Of a stretch of 64,000 nucleotides of DNA, positions 39,258-51,957 are shown one piece after another. Each line of letters opens with the position of its first letter. The stretch's first letter is position 1. Origin of the DNA: Microbotryum silenes-acaulis. Lineage: Eukaryota > Basidiomycota > Microbotryomycetes > Microbotryales > Microbotryaceae. The notes under the pieces are model-generated. The model ran no database searches. It had not been told where the DNA came from and saw only the letters and a list, made by a program, of their open reading frames with translations. The translations under genes and the position numbers were made by a program. The stretch lies in NCBI GenBank assembly GCA_003665825.1, contig QPFY01000011.1:124001-188000 (forward strand), given 5' to 3'.

Positions 39258-39308
39258 TCACGCTCACGCACACGCTCACGCACACGCACACCCACACGCA
39301 CACGCCTA
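39258..39308. repeat. CA/CG-rich microsatellite
   Basis: Irregular hexamer array of CACGCA/CACGCT units just upstream of the small zinc-finger gene, probably in its promoter or 5' UTR. Confidence 0.7.
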
Positions 39309-39373
39309 CGCCTCGCCTCCCACCCCTCCACGCAACACCCCCCGCCCACCACTCACGAGCAGCTCACATAATC

Positions 39374-40218
39374 ATGGGAGGAGGTAACGCAAGTCGTGTT
39401 CTCACCTGTGTGGTCTCTAGAGCTAGGGCTAGGCGCTGACGTGACTGACTTGCCCTTCTCTCCTTCTCTCCTTCTCTCCTTCTCTCCTTCTCTCCTATTC
39501 GCACGGTGCTCCTCCTGCGCGTCCGTGGCTCCACGTTCGTTCCCCTCAACCCTTGGACTCCCAATCTCAACCGTTCCCACCGAATGGAATCATAAACGGA
39601 AACGATCATGTGCAACAGGGAGCTAAATCAGCCGCCGCGCGAGCCAAGGCGCAGGAGAAGTTGGCCAAGTCCGGTCCGACCAGTCAATTGAAGGCGGTCA
39701 GTACATGAACAAAGTTGGCCCGTGGTGGGTGGCAGTGCGTTGGAGGGAAGGAGGGAAGGTGGGTGGACTGACTCTTTGCTTATTCCTCGCGTGTGTGTGC
39801 GTTCTAGAACGCCGCGGCGATGACGATTCAATGCGTTAGTGAGTACTGAGACAAGCTCGTGTGCGCTCGGATCAGAACGTTCGACCCTCGATACTGATCA
39901 TTCTCTTTTGTGTAGCCTGCAAGGTTTGTTGAACCACGTCCTGGAACGCTCTCCCAAGCGAACAAAATACGTCTTCAACCCAGGGACACCGTACTCAGCC
40001 TGGCTCCCGTTCCAATCTTCCACAGCAAACCTTTATGAACACGACCAAGGTCGATGCGTGCGTATCGAAAACCCATCATATTTACAGTGAACAAAACTAA
40101 TCCTCGTCTTGCCCTCTCACACGCCCGCTCGCCTCGCAACAGGCTCAAGCAACACGCCGAGAACAAGCACAAGAACGCCGCGCTCGCGACCTGCTTCCCC
40201 AACGTCGCCGCCGCATAA
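39374..40218 (+). CDS. ZNF706/At2g23090-like small zinc-finger protein
   Basis: A small conserved eukaryotic protein of about 76 residues, related to human ZNF706 and plant At2g23090; its role is poorly known. Six exons close in phase: 39374-39383 (10 nt), 39623-39696, 39808-39838, 39916-39923 (8 nt), 40026-40057 and 40143-40218. The product starts MGG, has a basic SERF-like helix (KSAAARAKAQEKLAKSG), then MTIQCVTCKQTFMNTT with the CxxC pair and LKQHAENKHKNAALATCF with the two histidines. Length and motif order fit the family well, which supports the micro-exons. Exon 1 has an alternative reading of two or three residues. A CTTCTCTC tandem array (about 39455-39495) sits in intron 1. Confidence 0.82.
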
Positions 40219-40637
40219 ACACAGTCCTGATCAAGTCCGACGTGGAGAGGTGTTTTTGATTTTGATCGTTTGGATGGTAGTGGACCGGTCGAACGGCAGA
40301 TGGCGCCGGATCGAGGTTGATCCCCGGGCAGGAGTTTTCGGGTAGTGTTTTCTGTGTTGTAGAGCCTCGTCCTTACTTTCTTTCTTCTTTCGTTCCTTGA
40401 GAATCTATAGATTTTTTTTTTGAGGAAACCTTCGACCATAACATGGAGAAGGAAACGGTATTGAGCTAAACCATTCACGTTCGAGCGTAATAGCGTCGCG
40501 CCGGGGTAGTAGCCGGCTTATTATGTAATCACGCCTGGCGCTCGTTCGAGTTGACCCGGGCGGTCCGCTCCCCTCGCGCTCGCTTCTTTACCCTTCTCCT
40601 CCACCCACCCACTCACCCACTGAGCACCTAACCCAAT
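40219..40637. other. Intergenic, nothing recognised
   Basis: About 420 bp of 3' flank and promoter. No ORF of coding character and no repeat apart from short homopolymers. Confidence 0.4.
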
Positions 40638-42734
40638 ATGACGACCACTTTCGACCCCAAGGTACGTACTAACCATGTCGTGCTTCAACGTGGCGAGCGT
40701 TCCCTCCGTTCCCGACCTCATCTGCCGGCGTGCTCGACTTGGGCCCCGCTTCTCGCTCTCCCGCTCGATGGAAGATGTAATTATGACGCATCGGCCGATT
40801 ATTGCTCGTAACGCGCGATCGATCGATGCTCAATCCACCCGCTCGATTGATAGTGCATCGCGGCATGCGACGCTGCATACCCAGTGGAAGGTCATGATGA
40901 GGGGCATCAGTGTAGAGTACTACATTTACCTTTGTCTTAAAAAGTCGTCAGCTTCCTCTCATCCCCGCAACTGCGAGGCATTGGGCGAGGGGGGGCAAAG
41001 CGAGCAACGTTCGAAGCGAACGTCCCCAAAAGGGGGTTGCGATCCTGCCCCACATGGTTCTTTGGTTCGAGTCGATCGGCTCGGCTCGATTCAGCTCTAG
41101 TGATCGACCACGCATGTTGCATACAGAAACGGGGACCGTACACTGACTCTCAACCACCGACAATCCATAGGGCATGCAATTCAACTACTTTGGCAACACC
41201 GGACTCAAAGTGAGTTCCTGGTCTCTCGAAAAGACTCAGCCAAAATCAACCGCTGACGAAACCTTCTTTTCGATTCAGGTCTCGGCTTTCGCCCTCGGTG
41301 GATGGTTGACCTATGGTGGAACGGTCAAGGGTGATCCCGTCAAGGTCGGTTTATAGCGTTATCGAAGCTGAGATGAGCAATGCTGAAAAGTGTTTCTCCC
41401 GCTGTCGACGTTTAGGACATCATGAAGGCCGCTTTCGAGGGTGGTATCAACACCTTCGACACCGCCGAGGTGAGTTGAACAATGTGTCGTACCCGCAATT
41501 TTGAACACGTGCTGACCTTGATTACCATCTGCCACTAGGTCTACTCGAACGGCCAATGCGAACTCGAGATGGGTCGCGTCATCAAGGAGCTCGGTTGGAA
41601 GCGCGAGGAAATCGTACTCATCAGCAAGATCTTCTTCGGCACGGGCCAGAAACACCCCAATCAGAACGGGTTGTCGAGGAAGCACTTGATCGAAGGTACT
41701 CGCGCGAGTTTGAAGCGCCTCGATGTCGAGTACCTCGATATCGTACGTGTTCGCAGTCTCGGGCTGGATCAGAGAAATGGTTATAAGTCGGTGAAGCTCA
41801 CGCTCGTCGTCCTTCTTCCTGCGTCCAGGTCTTTGCTCATCGCCATGACCCCGCGACACCGATGGAGGAGATCGTCCGCGGTTTCAACTTCCTCATCGAC
41901 CAAGGCCTCGCCTTCTACTGGGGCACCTCGGAATGGTCCGCCGCGCAGATCGAAGAGGCCCACGCCGTTGCCAGGCGCTTGAACCTGATCGCCCCCGTCG
42001 CCGAACAATGCCACTACTCGATGCTTCACCGTGAAAAGTTCGAGGTCGAATACAAACCCTTGTTCGAGAGGGAGGGTTATGGAACCACGGTCTGGAGTCC
42101 TTTGGAGTCGGGTTTGCTTACGGGTAAATACGACGAGGGGGTGAGTGGACCACCTCGTTTAAAGTCCTTGGTCGGAGAACAGGACTTTTTACTCACGACT
42201 TAGGTTCCACTTTTTAGATCCCCGACGACTCGCGCTTCAACACCAACTCGGACTTTTTGTGAGTTTCCCTCGATGCTTCGAAGGGCGGTGGTCCTCGCAG
42301 CAGTTCAAACTAAAGTTGAGCTTCTCCCCTTCCCCTTTTAGCCAAAACACCATCAAAGAACTCAAGACGCCTGAGGGTGAAGCCAAACTCGCCAAGATCC
42401 GCGAACTCAAATCCGTCGCCGACGACTTGGGTTGCTCCCGCGCTACTTTGGCCTTGGCCTGGGCCGCGAAGAACCCTCACGTTTCGACCGTGATCCTAGG
42501 TGCTTCGAAACCTGAACAGGTAACGGAGAACTTGAAAGCTTTGGAGATCTTACCCAAGTTGACCAAGGAAGTGATGGAGAAGGTACGTCACACACGTTCG
42601 GAAATTACGTCTTCTTCAACGTGTGGCTTTAAGATCATCCTAACCCTCCCTTGGCGATGACCTTGATGGAATAGATCGAGAAGATCCTTGACAACACCCC
42701 GGCGCAACCCAATACGTTCGGTCGCACGCGTTAA
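40638..42734 (+). CDS. Aldo-keto reductase, potassium-channel beta-subunit type
   Basis: A cytosolic NADPH-dependent oxidoreductase of the AKR6-like group. Nine exons (40638-40661, 41171-41209, 41279-41344, 41416-41469, 41539-41742, 41829-42140, 42218-42258, 42342-42582, 42675-42734) close in phase to 346 residues. Family motifs: [97 protein letters not shown] and [20 protein letters not shown]. The catalytic Asp and Tyr (FDTAEVY) are present. Intron 1 is about 510 bp, far longer than the other introns in the window. The substrate cannot be told from sequence. Confidence 0.92.
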
Positions 42735-43255
42735 AGTAATGTCAAAAGTTGACTACTACAACCTCAAGAATCAGAAAAGCAAAATCAGAATCCCTAAAAG
42801 ACCTTGGTAGGAGCGAATGTGTGAAGACCGGCCATTTTCAATGGTCAAATTGAAAAAAACGACGAATGAATTCAGCGTCGATGCATCTTCGCTTCCACGA
42901 CCTTCTCTACTACTCGTTCTCATGCGAGTCATCTTTTTCTTTCTTTTTTCTTTCTTTTTTTTTTTTTCACGAGCAACAATTTCAAAAAAAAAGAGAGGTA
43001 TCTACAGTTTGTGTTAAGAGGGACGGGAAGACGAAAAAGAGAGAGCAAGTGCTAAAAAGAGCTGAAGGAAAAAGCTAGAAAGACGTGGCGGGTGGGTGGC
43101 CCTAAAGAAAAATGTATGAACTCAAGAGGAAATTGCTGGGCGAGAGGAGGGGGGCAGGTTCTAATTCGAGAAAGAGGGATGGGAGCAATGTTTAAAACGA
43201 ACGGAGCAAGCTACACGCGAACACGCGATCCAAGGGCATAAAAGAACGAATTCGT
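42735..43255. other. Convergent 3' flanks, T-rich tract
   Basis: Between the stop codons of two convergent genes. Contains a TTTCTTTTTT-rich run near 42927-42967 followed by an A-run. No gene seen. Confidence 0.4.
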
Positions 43256-45694
43256 CTACAGGACCAAGAGCATGCCGAACAGAGCGACGATGGAACCCAA
43301 CACGATGCTCAAGCTGAGCTCGACACCACCGAACGACAAAGTCCTCGAAGCCGCACTCCCGGTCGAGGTTGAAGAAGTCGGACTGGCGTTGGAGGAAGAA
43401 GTTGTGGACGAGGCCGCACGCGAGGTCGACATTGACGAAGCACCGGAAACGGTGCGGATACCGCCCGAACTGGGGGCGCCTCCTCCCGAGGCGGTCGAGG
43501 AACCAGCGCTCGTCGCGGCGGGGGAAAGAGCGAGTTGGACATCGACAGTCACGGCCGTTGGGGCCGCGAGGGAGACCGAGACCGTACCGGCGACGTATTG
43601 CTGTAGGGGACGGGTGGGGGAATTCGTGAGTCGTCTTGCTCGTGTCCACCCAGAGGAAATTCGAAGGAGAAGCAAATGCTTACAGCGTAGTTGGGGTAGA
43701 CAAATTGAGCGCCCTCGACGTACGGTTGGGTGTTGTTCAAGCATACACCGACCTGGGATTCAGAGCAGAGACGCGAAAATCAGATACTGCGAAAGAGCGC
43801 AGCGGCAAGCGAGCGCGAGGAACGATAGACACTCACGGGAACGACACCACCGGTGAAGGCTTTGCGCATCTTGGGCAGGTACGATTGACTGATCGCCATC
43901 GTCTCGCCGTCGATCTCGTGGCTGAGCACGATCGGGCCGTACGCGTTGTAGGTCCCGTTGGCTTGCTGCGCGAGGATCGTGTCGTAGTTCTTTTGCACGG
44001 ACGCGATACCGTCGACGTTCCAGTCATAATCGAACGTGTCCGTCTCCCACTGGATGATGCGCAGGTCGAGCTTGGAAGCGATGTAACGAATGCGGTCGTC
44101 AACGTCGCCGTACGGCATGCGCACGCAGCGCACGGTGATGCCAAGGACATCCTTGATGGCCTTCTTGGAGAAGTAGAGCTCGGCGAACGCTTGCTCGTTC
44201 GTCATCGAGGTCATGTCTGGATGGAGGGAAGACGCAATGAGTTTCATACTGTACCACTGAATGACCCGAGAAAAGACTCACAGGGATGCGACCAGGTGTG
44301 CGAGCAGATTTCGTGACCATCGGTCAAGCCGCGCTGCGCCTCCAGGGGCCAATCGAGCACGTTGGAACCGATGTAGAAAAGAGTCGCCTTTTGGTTGATG
44401 CCGAGGAGGTAGTCGAAGTACTGTGAAGTTGAACAGCAAAGAAAGAGCGTTGGGTGTGAGCCGACCGGATACACGAGCAGTCCAAAGCATAAGGTAAGGG
44501 CGCGCGGGTTGGATGATGGGAGGGGTCTTGGCTTCATTAGGGGCCGGCGGGAAGACGAAGGGGGACCAATTCTAGATCCATCTTTGAGGCGCTGACTTAC
44601 GGCATTGTGGGAGCAATTGGGTCCGTCATCAAGGGTGAAACCCCATGTGTTGGGCTCGGGGCACCGTGTGATGTCGGGTTGGAGGCCGGCCAACTTGGGC
44701 GTGGTGCAGCGCGTGTCGGTCCACCAGCAGTCCGGGTCGTTGGTCATGTCGTACGTGACGCCGGAGAAGTCACCTAAAAAGCATCGGAAATAACCAATCG
44801 AAGCACGAGTCAGATATAATCTCAATGTGGCCTGCATTTTGTCCAGAAAAAAAGCGCCGGAACGCACCTGCTCGTGTTCCTCGGGGGGCGACGTTGGGGA
44901 TGCCGGACTCCATTGACTGGAAAAGCGCCTTGTCGTGGGCGGTCACGCCGCTACAAAGCCCATGTTTCGGTAGTTTGATGTCAGTTACTCATTATTAAAC
45001 GTGGGTGCGTCGGTATTGTCCGCTTTGGGCGCGCAAACGGAATCGTCAAACTTGAGGATGATCCCGTTCGGGGTCCGAAAATGCGATGCACCCTTCGCGC
45101 GTGCCTCAACGGGTCCAATCCTGACCGCGCTCGAGCACAGCCATTGCAAAACCAGAAACTCACGCGAATGACAGGTTTGCTGTAGCCCAGATAGCGGGGA
45201 AAGTGGGCATCTGGAGAAGGGCATGCTGGACATCAGCACATGACCCCTTGATTCGCCGGCTGGCGGTGGACCAAGTCCTCATCCAATGTTCGCGTCGAGG
45301 GACACAGCCTGCCCGCGCGCGACTCGCGGAGTGCGGCACCGCAGTCACGGCCGAGTCTAGTGGACAATCGACCGACCGAACGACGATTCTCCGATCCTGT
45401 CGGGTAGGAAGGGGGTTGAAGAGAAGAGAAGAGAAGAGAAGGGGAGAGGACCAAACTCACGACATCGGCAACGGGCTGGTAGTAGTAGGCAGCGCACTCG
45501 GCTTGCGGGTTCTTGATCGCAGCCTCCTGAGCCTCGTTGGTGCGGTCCGTCGACGGTACGGAGGTGGCGGTCGTGCCAGCGACGGCGGCCGTCGCCGTTT
45601 TAGGGGCGCTCGAGGCAGCCGCGCCAGCACCACTGCTGCTCGCGGCGAGTACGGTCGACGTTGTCAGGGCGAGCAAGCACAAAGAAAGATGCAT
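43256..45694 (-). CDS. Chitin deacetylase, GPI-anchored type (CE4)
   Basis: This cell-wall enzyme removes acetyl groups from chitin to give chitosan. Exons 45694-45461, 45210-45164, 44950-44868, 44773-44601, 44420-44282, 44216-43837, 43752-43684 and 43600-43256 close in phase to 489 residues. A signal peptide starts MHLSLCLLALTTSTVLA. The NodB domain shows all motifs: FTLDDGPN (motif 1, catalytic and metal Asp), HTWSHPYMT (motif 2, metal histidines), RMPYGDVDDR (motif 3), WETDTFDYDW (motif 4) and IVLSHE (motif 5). After it comes a serine/threonine-rich stretch and a hydrophobic C-terminus (LSIVLGSIVALFGMLLVL), a GPI-attachment pattern. Chitosan-rich walls are typical of basidiomycete yeasts. 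Confidence 0.94.
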
Positions 45695-46449
45695 GCTGGT
45701 CGTGGAGAGAGGGGTGAGGTGAAGGAGCGGAGGACGTGAGGAGAGGAGAGGAGGAGGACTCAATCGGGTGCGAGGGACGCGAGAGACGCGCAAGGACGGA
45801 CACGCTCTGATTCGTTCACATTGCAGAAGGCGCATTCAAAGGGCAATTGCATCAAAACGACCTCGCGACACGGGCGGCGCCGCCTCCGCCAAAATCGGCA
45901 CCGCGCTTGCGGCCGCTGGCTGGCTCGTTATTGGGCACCCGAACTGCTGGGCGCTGCAGGCACACGCGCGCCGCGACGCGCTTCTTAGCCGACGCGTTGC
46001 CCGCATCTATTTTTGGCGCGGCGCTACCGGGAGCTCGGAGCCTGACAATCTGGAACGTTTGATTGGGCGCCGAGGTCCGACACCGCATCGGCTAATCTCG
46101 AGACGACCGCTGTCACAAAAAACGCTTCATCGCTTGATCACCCGCCCTCTTTGGCGAAGGTCACCGACCACTTCACCCAGAGCGGCTTCGATCGCAGCAA
46201 ACGACATGTGGCAAGACATGCCAGAGGTATGAGAAGACGAAATGAGTGATAAAGTAGTGGATTCTAGGATTCAGTCAAAGGACACGGAAAGGATGCGTTT
46301 ATCAGGGTCGAGAACACCAGTCGACACCGACGGACGAAAATTGATTCAGATCTTTGAAAGCCCCTGACGCCATCCGGTGGCACAGCGAGCGCGGCGCGAG
46401 CAGTTGCCTTATGCGGTCAAGCCCTGATGATGTCCAACACCGCACGTGG
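45695..46449. other. Intergenic, nothing recognised
   Basis: Promoter side of the chitin deacetylase and 3' flank of the polygalacturonase gene. GC-rich in part; no gene, RNA or repeat supported. Confidence 0.4.
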
Positions 46450-48508
46450 TCAGTAAGTCTTCACTCGAGATGGTCTTGAAGAGAACTCGGTAAAACCACC
46501 CACGGTGATGGGTGCACGTGTAATCGAACCCAAGTGTCCACCGCCAGTGAATTTCAGCGAACTCCAGTCCCAGTCGCCAATGCACGAGTTTACACCGCAC
46601 AGAACGTAAACTTTCTGGGCTTTGTTACCCACGACCGAAAGAGTGGTTATTTCGCCAATGAACTTGACGTTGGAGATCAGGATACCGTTGGTGGCACCTA
46701 AAGGACCCTTGGGGCCACTGTCGGTGTAGTCTGATATGAAAAGGCCAGGCGCCCAAAACCCAATCAGCGACGCCGCCCAAAGCGACCGACGCAATTCGAA
46801 ACCACTTGAGAAACCCCACCTTGTTCGACGACTACGCCGTAATGGTTCAGTTCCTTTCCCTAAAAAAGAGGTGTAATCACACCTTATCAGCTGCCCCCCA
46901 TGCCCCCTCGTCGTTGCAGGTGGATACTCACCGTATTGCCACTGAAGGTGATGTCAGAGACCGAACCCCCAATGGCTCTGGCATACGTCTTGATGCGGTA
47001 CCCTTGCTGAGAGTTTTCGACCAGATTTTGCGAGATCATAACTCCACTGACGTGCTTACCCCTAAAAGTCATCGCCACGCATGGTAGATGCTGCGTGTCA
47101 GCTGAGCAGAACGAGAAGGTCTAGAACGAAAAGGAGGCTTGCAAAGCGCGCTTACGACTTCATCGAGCCGATCGAGATGCCGTGTCCGTTATAACACTTG
47201 TTCTGGTTGATGGTGATTCCCTTGCCGGAAGTGATTGCGATACAGTCCTGAAATGGCGGAATAGCCGGGCTGTCTCAGCAACTGTACTGCTGACTAGCGT
47301 GGCTCCATCAACTGTTGATTCACGTCCTGATTGATCACGGTGCACCCCGAAATGGTGAGGTCGTTCGTGTTTTGGACAACGTTGAAGCCATCCGTACTGT
47401 TTTACAAGTCGTAGTTCGTCAGTGAAAGCCAAGTCGGCATAATGGAGCAGCAGTAGAAACTAACTTGTGGCCCCCCATGCGATCACCGTCCGTGTTGTTG
47501 ACGAAAATATTGGACAGCAAGGTCTTTCCGGGGGCCTCGACAACGACCCCATTTAGAGGACTGTTGTGGATAACCAGATTCGAAACGGAGCCTGTGATTA
47601 GAAGCGACAAAGCTGGACCAGGTTTTGCTGCTGTGACCGTGTAAAAGCGAGTATCGAGACGAGGTCAGCACAAAGCGAGCCTTTACCACCCCTAAGCTGG
47701 CGGCCTGCCAAGCGCAGAGTCATGACTTACATCCTGACTACCAAAGGTGAGAGGCAGACCCAGACATAATGAGCACGCTGATAGATATCCGAAGTTTCGT
47801 TACTCACGACCCCCTTGCCGTCCCTAAAAACCGGACAAGCCGAGGCAATTTCACAATTAGGTCAGCAATTAGCCACGGTGCAGTACATGGCGCCAATGAA
47901 CACTCACCAATACTTTTCGCCCTGACATTCGAGCTTGTTGTTGTTACCGTTGTATGTGATCTGGTCACCATAGACTGCCAGAGTCGAGATAAGAATGCGT
48001 CAGAAAGGTGAGCTCGGAGTAACTCGGGAGCTTTGGTGCGTTAGCGGCCATGCGGGACGCCCCTGTTCATGACAGTTGGCACTTCACTCACTGCTCATCA
48101 AGGGACCATTCCAAGGCCCGCGGTGTTCAAATGTGATGTCACCCACTGTGAGTTGCAATCCACGTTGTGGCAGGTACACCGGATTAGTGAAGTCGACCCG
48201 GCAGCACTTTTTTTTTTTTGGAGGGGAGGGGAGGGGGGGGGGGGGTAACCCTTTTTTCTTTTTTGTGCGAGAGGGCTCGAGCCACTAGCACCTTACAACT
48301 CACGTTGATTGATCTTCGTGCCCGCTTGGACGTTGAGCATCAGCGTTTGCCCTGCTGGCATGGTGAAGCCCATAATCGTGATTACCAGGCACCTTTGGAC
48401 ATGCGGAATATCTGTAGCCGAGACGATCGTGCACGGTGGTGAGGGGGTTGCGAGCGCCACCAAAGAAGACGAGGCAAGGATGAGGACCAGGGAGAGCTTG
48501 CACAGCAT
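46450..48508 (-). CDS. Secreted polygalacturonase (GH28)
   Basis: An endo-acting pectin-degrading glycosidase. The gene has roughly ten exons on the minus strand; exact borders were not all fixed. The ATG at 48508 gives a clear signal peptide (MLCKLSLVLILASSSLVALA). An in-frame upstream ATG at 48637 adds a serine/leucine-rich stretch and is less likely. The parallel beta-helix carries all GH28 catalytic motifs: NTDGFNV formed across an intron, QDDCIAI, NGHGISIGS and RIKTYA. The C-terminus includes VYVLCGVNSCIGDWDW with cysteines expected to form a disulphide. One intron (near 48210-48250) holds long T and G homopolymers. Pectin breakdown suggests life on plant material. Confidence 0.88.
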
Positions 48509-51150
48509 GCTGAAAGCCGTCGAGGTCGAGATGTGGGTCGAAGAGGAGAGACGGGGAGAGACGGGGAGAGACGGGGAGAAACGGGAGAGAGGTAAGGAGA
48601 GTGTGAGAGAGAGAGAGACGAGGAGAGATAAGACCATTGAACCCAGCTTACTCCCAACTTGTCAGGAAGTGGTTCATGGCGGAAGATCGCAGACACCCAC
48701 ACTCCGGATATGCCACGCGGTAGGTTACGGGCGCGTGCATGCTTAAGTCTCACACGCACCTGGCGATCAGTCAGGGGCCACTCAGGAGAAGGTCATCTCA
48801 TCTCCCCTAACCTCCCCCGCAGCTCCGACAGCCGATCTCAAGGTCTCTCCACATACCTCCACTCGGTACTCCGGGTCTACGGGGAATAATCGGGCATTTT
48901 CGGACAACGTCATCTTAGAAGTAGCGATACTGCGCGACGTACAAATGGACTCGCCTGTTTTACCGTATTCTCGAATTGATCAAGGATCACCTAAACCGAT
49001 CACAGCGGAAAGGGTACACTTCCACGAAGGCGACGCTAGGATTGATCGACAAGCGTTCGTACCATCCCCGCTTGTACTCGCCTCTAACGCACGCGGCCGT
49101 CTCTTGACAGCTTTCTTTGAGCCTTGAGCCTTTTGACTGTTGAATCGCGACTAGTACACTGTCTTTCTAGCTAAAACACTAGTGGCTGCTCAACCGCGTT
49201 CTTCATGCAACGCTTGATAAAATCCGACAATGTTCAGTAGTGCGAAAGAGTTCAGATGTACTAGACGCCCGGTGGTGCTTCCATGGGGTTACGCCGATTC
49301 GAGCTCAGAACCCACCCACCCACCTAGCATGTCGAGTTTCTAGCGCTCACTGGCTGTGTTATCCTTTCCGTAGATTGGGAATAAATCTGAGTGATCTCTT
49401 TTGACGAGACATGTGGGGCGTCTAAGGGGGAAACACGGTTTCAGAGACGCGAAGGACTGTGCGCTTGCTGCCATCCGACCTGATCACGCTCGGTCCCCTG
49501 GCGGTTGCTAGCGCACCGACGACGGTGCGAACTCCGTGCAGTCACCACCGATCGCCGGTGTATTTTGAAGGTGAAGATGGCGTAATCCCAGTTGTGAACC
49601 AAGACCACGTTGGTATCGAGCATTGTCGACTCATGAACACTGGCTCTAATTTAGGCAGGTGTGGATGAGACAAGAGAATTCTCCGACCACTGAGACCAGG
49701 GGCTGTTTCGCGGTGAGACTCGGCTGTACATGTTTGGTCAAAGAACGATGTCCATGCCTTCCCCGGTATCGGGGCCAAGAGATACATGTCAGCAATAATC
49801 TTGGCCAATACCTCCGCTTTACTCTATATGACAGTTACTTTATTGATTTGTTTTCAGCAAATATCAGCGCACACAGCACACGCTCGACACGCTCTGAGGA
49901 GCACGGGTTCCAGCTCCCGGGCTGCCGTCGCGACCGCTGGACAATGCGAGTCATTATCGGCGATGCGGGACATTTAGTTCATTGGCATCGTTCTGCACGC
50001 GGATATTCGAAATGATACTGCAGTGATGAAACCGGCGATGAGACTGCCCTATATAAAGTGTTGAGATGACTCGAGAGGTGGTGCCACGCGATTTCCGCTC
50101 GCAAGCCTTGTGACCCTCGCGTTATCCGAGCCTCCAAGTTCGACTTGTCTCGGACGCAACGAGAGGCTGTCATTGACCGTCCGACCCTTTCTACCGTTCA
50201 ATCACAATGTACCCCCGCTGTGGTCTCAACGTAGATAGCACTACACACCAGTGTCGCTGTCTGCACGAGAGAGGCGCTCAAGACGCTCTCGAGGAATCAA
50301 GCGAGGGCTGATGAAAAGTCGTTGAGCGCAAGCTGCGAATTCAAGGTGCCAAGTCAAGGTGAACCCAGTACTCCAATTATGACCACGCTCCAAGGGCAAA
50401 ATGAGCTTCACTGTGGCTAGCTATGTCAACTGCAACAGAGACAAAAAAGTGAAAACCCTTATAGCCTTGGGGAACAGTTTCGGCACGGGCGAGCAAGCTG
50501 CGGCGAGGCAGAGCAGTTGCAGGGCTGAGGTGTAGAGTGCGATCAAGTACAAGTTGGTAGATCATTAGCAACGTAGATGAGAAGCTGGTTGAGTGCTGCC
50601 TCAGCAGATTGCCTCAGCAGGCTCACCAGACTCGGTTGTCCTGACAGTCATGCGATAAGACGGGAAGAGACTTGATCAAGACGGGGTCCCAGCACGGGGG
50701 CGTAGCGAACTTACAAGACTGATGCAGGATATCTGGAGCGGCATAAGTCATCCCCAGTAAAGTTCAACGACACGCGTTTGCGCTGCAAGCAGGAGGCCGA
50801 GCACGCGTCAAGGAATGATACGGCGCAAATCGCCCCTCGTCTTGGTGAACCCAACCTTGCAGGCGAAAGAGTAAGGTCCAAGCGCCGGAGAGAGCTGGGG
50901 CATGAGAGACCATGGGATATGTCGAAGGATCGCACATGCACACGCTGCCAACCTTGTTAAAATTGGTGTTCCAGCTCTGAAGTCATACGGTCCAGACGTC
51001 GGGCACGGGGTTGACGCACCTCGAGGGCGAACATTCGCAGAGTCGGTCTTTGGGTGGTCGATGCGTAGATGCTGGAGCTACACGAGCCAGACTCTTCTCA
51101 TAGCGACAGATTCCCGCGGTCATGCTCATCACCGACGATACTTGTTCTGC
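48509..51150. other. 2.6-kb stretch without a supported gene
   Basis: Short ORFs occur on both strands (for example around 49440-49810), but none shows a domain, splicing pattern or consistent coding character. The left end holds purine-rich tandem GGGGAGAGAC-type units upstream of the polygalacturonase. No tRNA or repeat element was seen. Confidence 0.35.
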
Positions 51151-51951
51151 TCAGTCAGGGACCTCGGCTCGATTGCTGGCTCGCTCCTCCGACTCGACGA
51201 CGAGGTACTCGACCTTGCATCGCTCGCTACAGCCTTCGCACTGCACGATCTGCACGCCTTGCTCCAACTGCTCGAGCGTGATGCGGAACTCGGCCGAGCA
51301 GCGACATGGGTGGGTATACGCCATGGGAATGGGCGAATCTTCAAACTCGGGCTTGGGTTCGGGAGAGTTCGATTCCGAGTAGTGGGGCGTGAAGAGAGAG
51401 AGGTCGATCGAGACCGCATAGGCGAATGATGAGGTTAGAAGTTCTTCTTGAGCTGGCGAGTGTGCGTGATAAGCGGATTAGCGGGGCTATAATCGAGCGA
51501 AAGGGTTGACTGACTCTGCAGTGACTGACCTTGCTGCTGCCTCGTCCATTCGCGATCATACGCCTCCCTCCTGGTGGGATCACCCAGGATGTGCCACGCT
51601 TCGTTGAGTGCTTCAGCAGCGTTGGGGCTGTTTCGCTCAACCGGTGTGGCTCGGTCGGGGTGATGTAGTAGAATTAGGGTCCTGTATGCCGCCCGGACGG
51701 TGGGAAGGCCCGCCGTCGAGGGGACGTGCAGCGTTGCATAGTGGTCGGGGAGAGTAGTCGCCAGTGTTGGGAGACAGACACTTCCTGGAAAAGCACGATT
51801 TGGAAAGCACTGAAGCGGGGGTGGAAGGGGGACCGGGAGAGGCTGGTAGTAGGCGGGTAGGGACAGATGCCAAGGAGGTTCCCCACTTCGTCGGCTTCTT
51901 GTCCCTGGTCCTCGCCCATCTCACTTTGATACCCGCACTCGAGCTGCGCAT
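51151..51951 (-). CDS. DPH4: Diphthamide biosynthesis J-domain protein Dph4
   Basis: Dph4 (DNAJC24/Jjj3) is a J-domain co-chaperone of the diphthamide pathway that modifies eEF2. Exons 51951-51925, 51842-51530 and 51452-51151 close in phase to 213 residues. The J domain reads DHYATLHVPSTAGLP, then AAYRTLILLHHPDRA with the HPD motif, and ALNEAWHILGDPTRREAYDREW. The linker has LSLFTPHYSE. The C-terminal CSL zinc finger reads HPCRCSAEFRITLEQLEQG and VQCEGCSERCKVEYLVV, with four metal cysteines. The N-terminus before the J domain is proline-rich and longer than usual. The start lies 6 bp from a divergent gene's ATG. Confidence 0.88.
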
Positions 51952-51957
51952 CGTTCC

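Noticed and set aside
48190..48255. T- and G-homopolymers as a regulatory G-quadruplex
   Set aside because: They lie within an intron of the polygalacturonase gene and may simply be unstable or hard-to-sequence tracts; no support for function.
51129..51419. Minus-strand 97-codon Ser/Arg-rich ORF over the DPH4 end
   Set aside because: Wrong frame. The spliced DPH4 frame gives the CSL zinc finger and stops at 51151, so the frameshift first suspected there does not exist.
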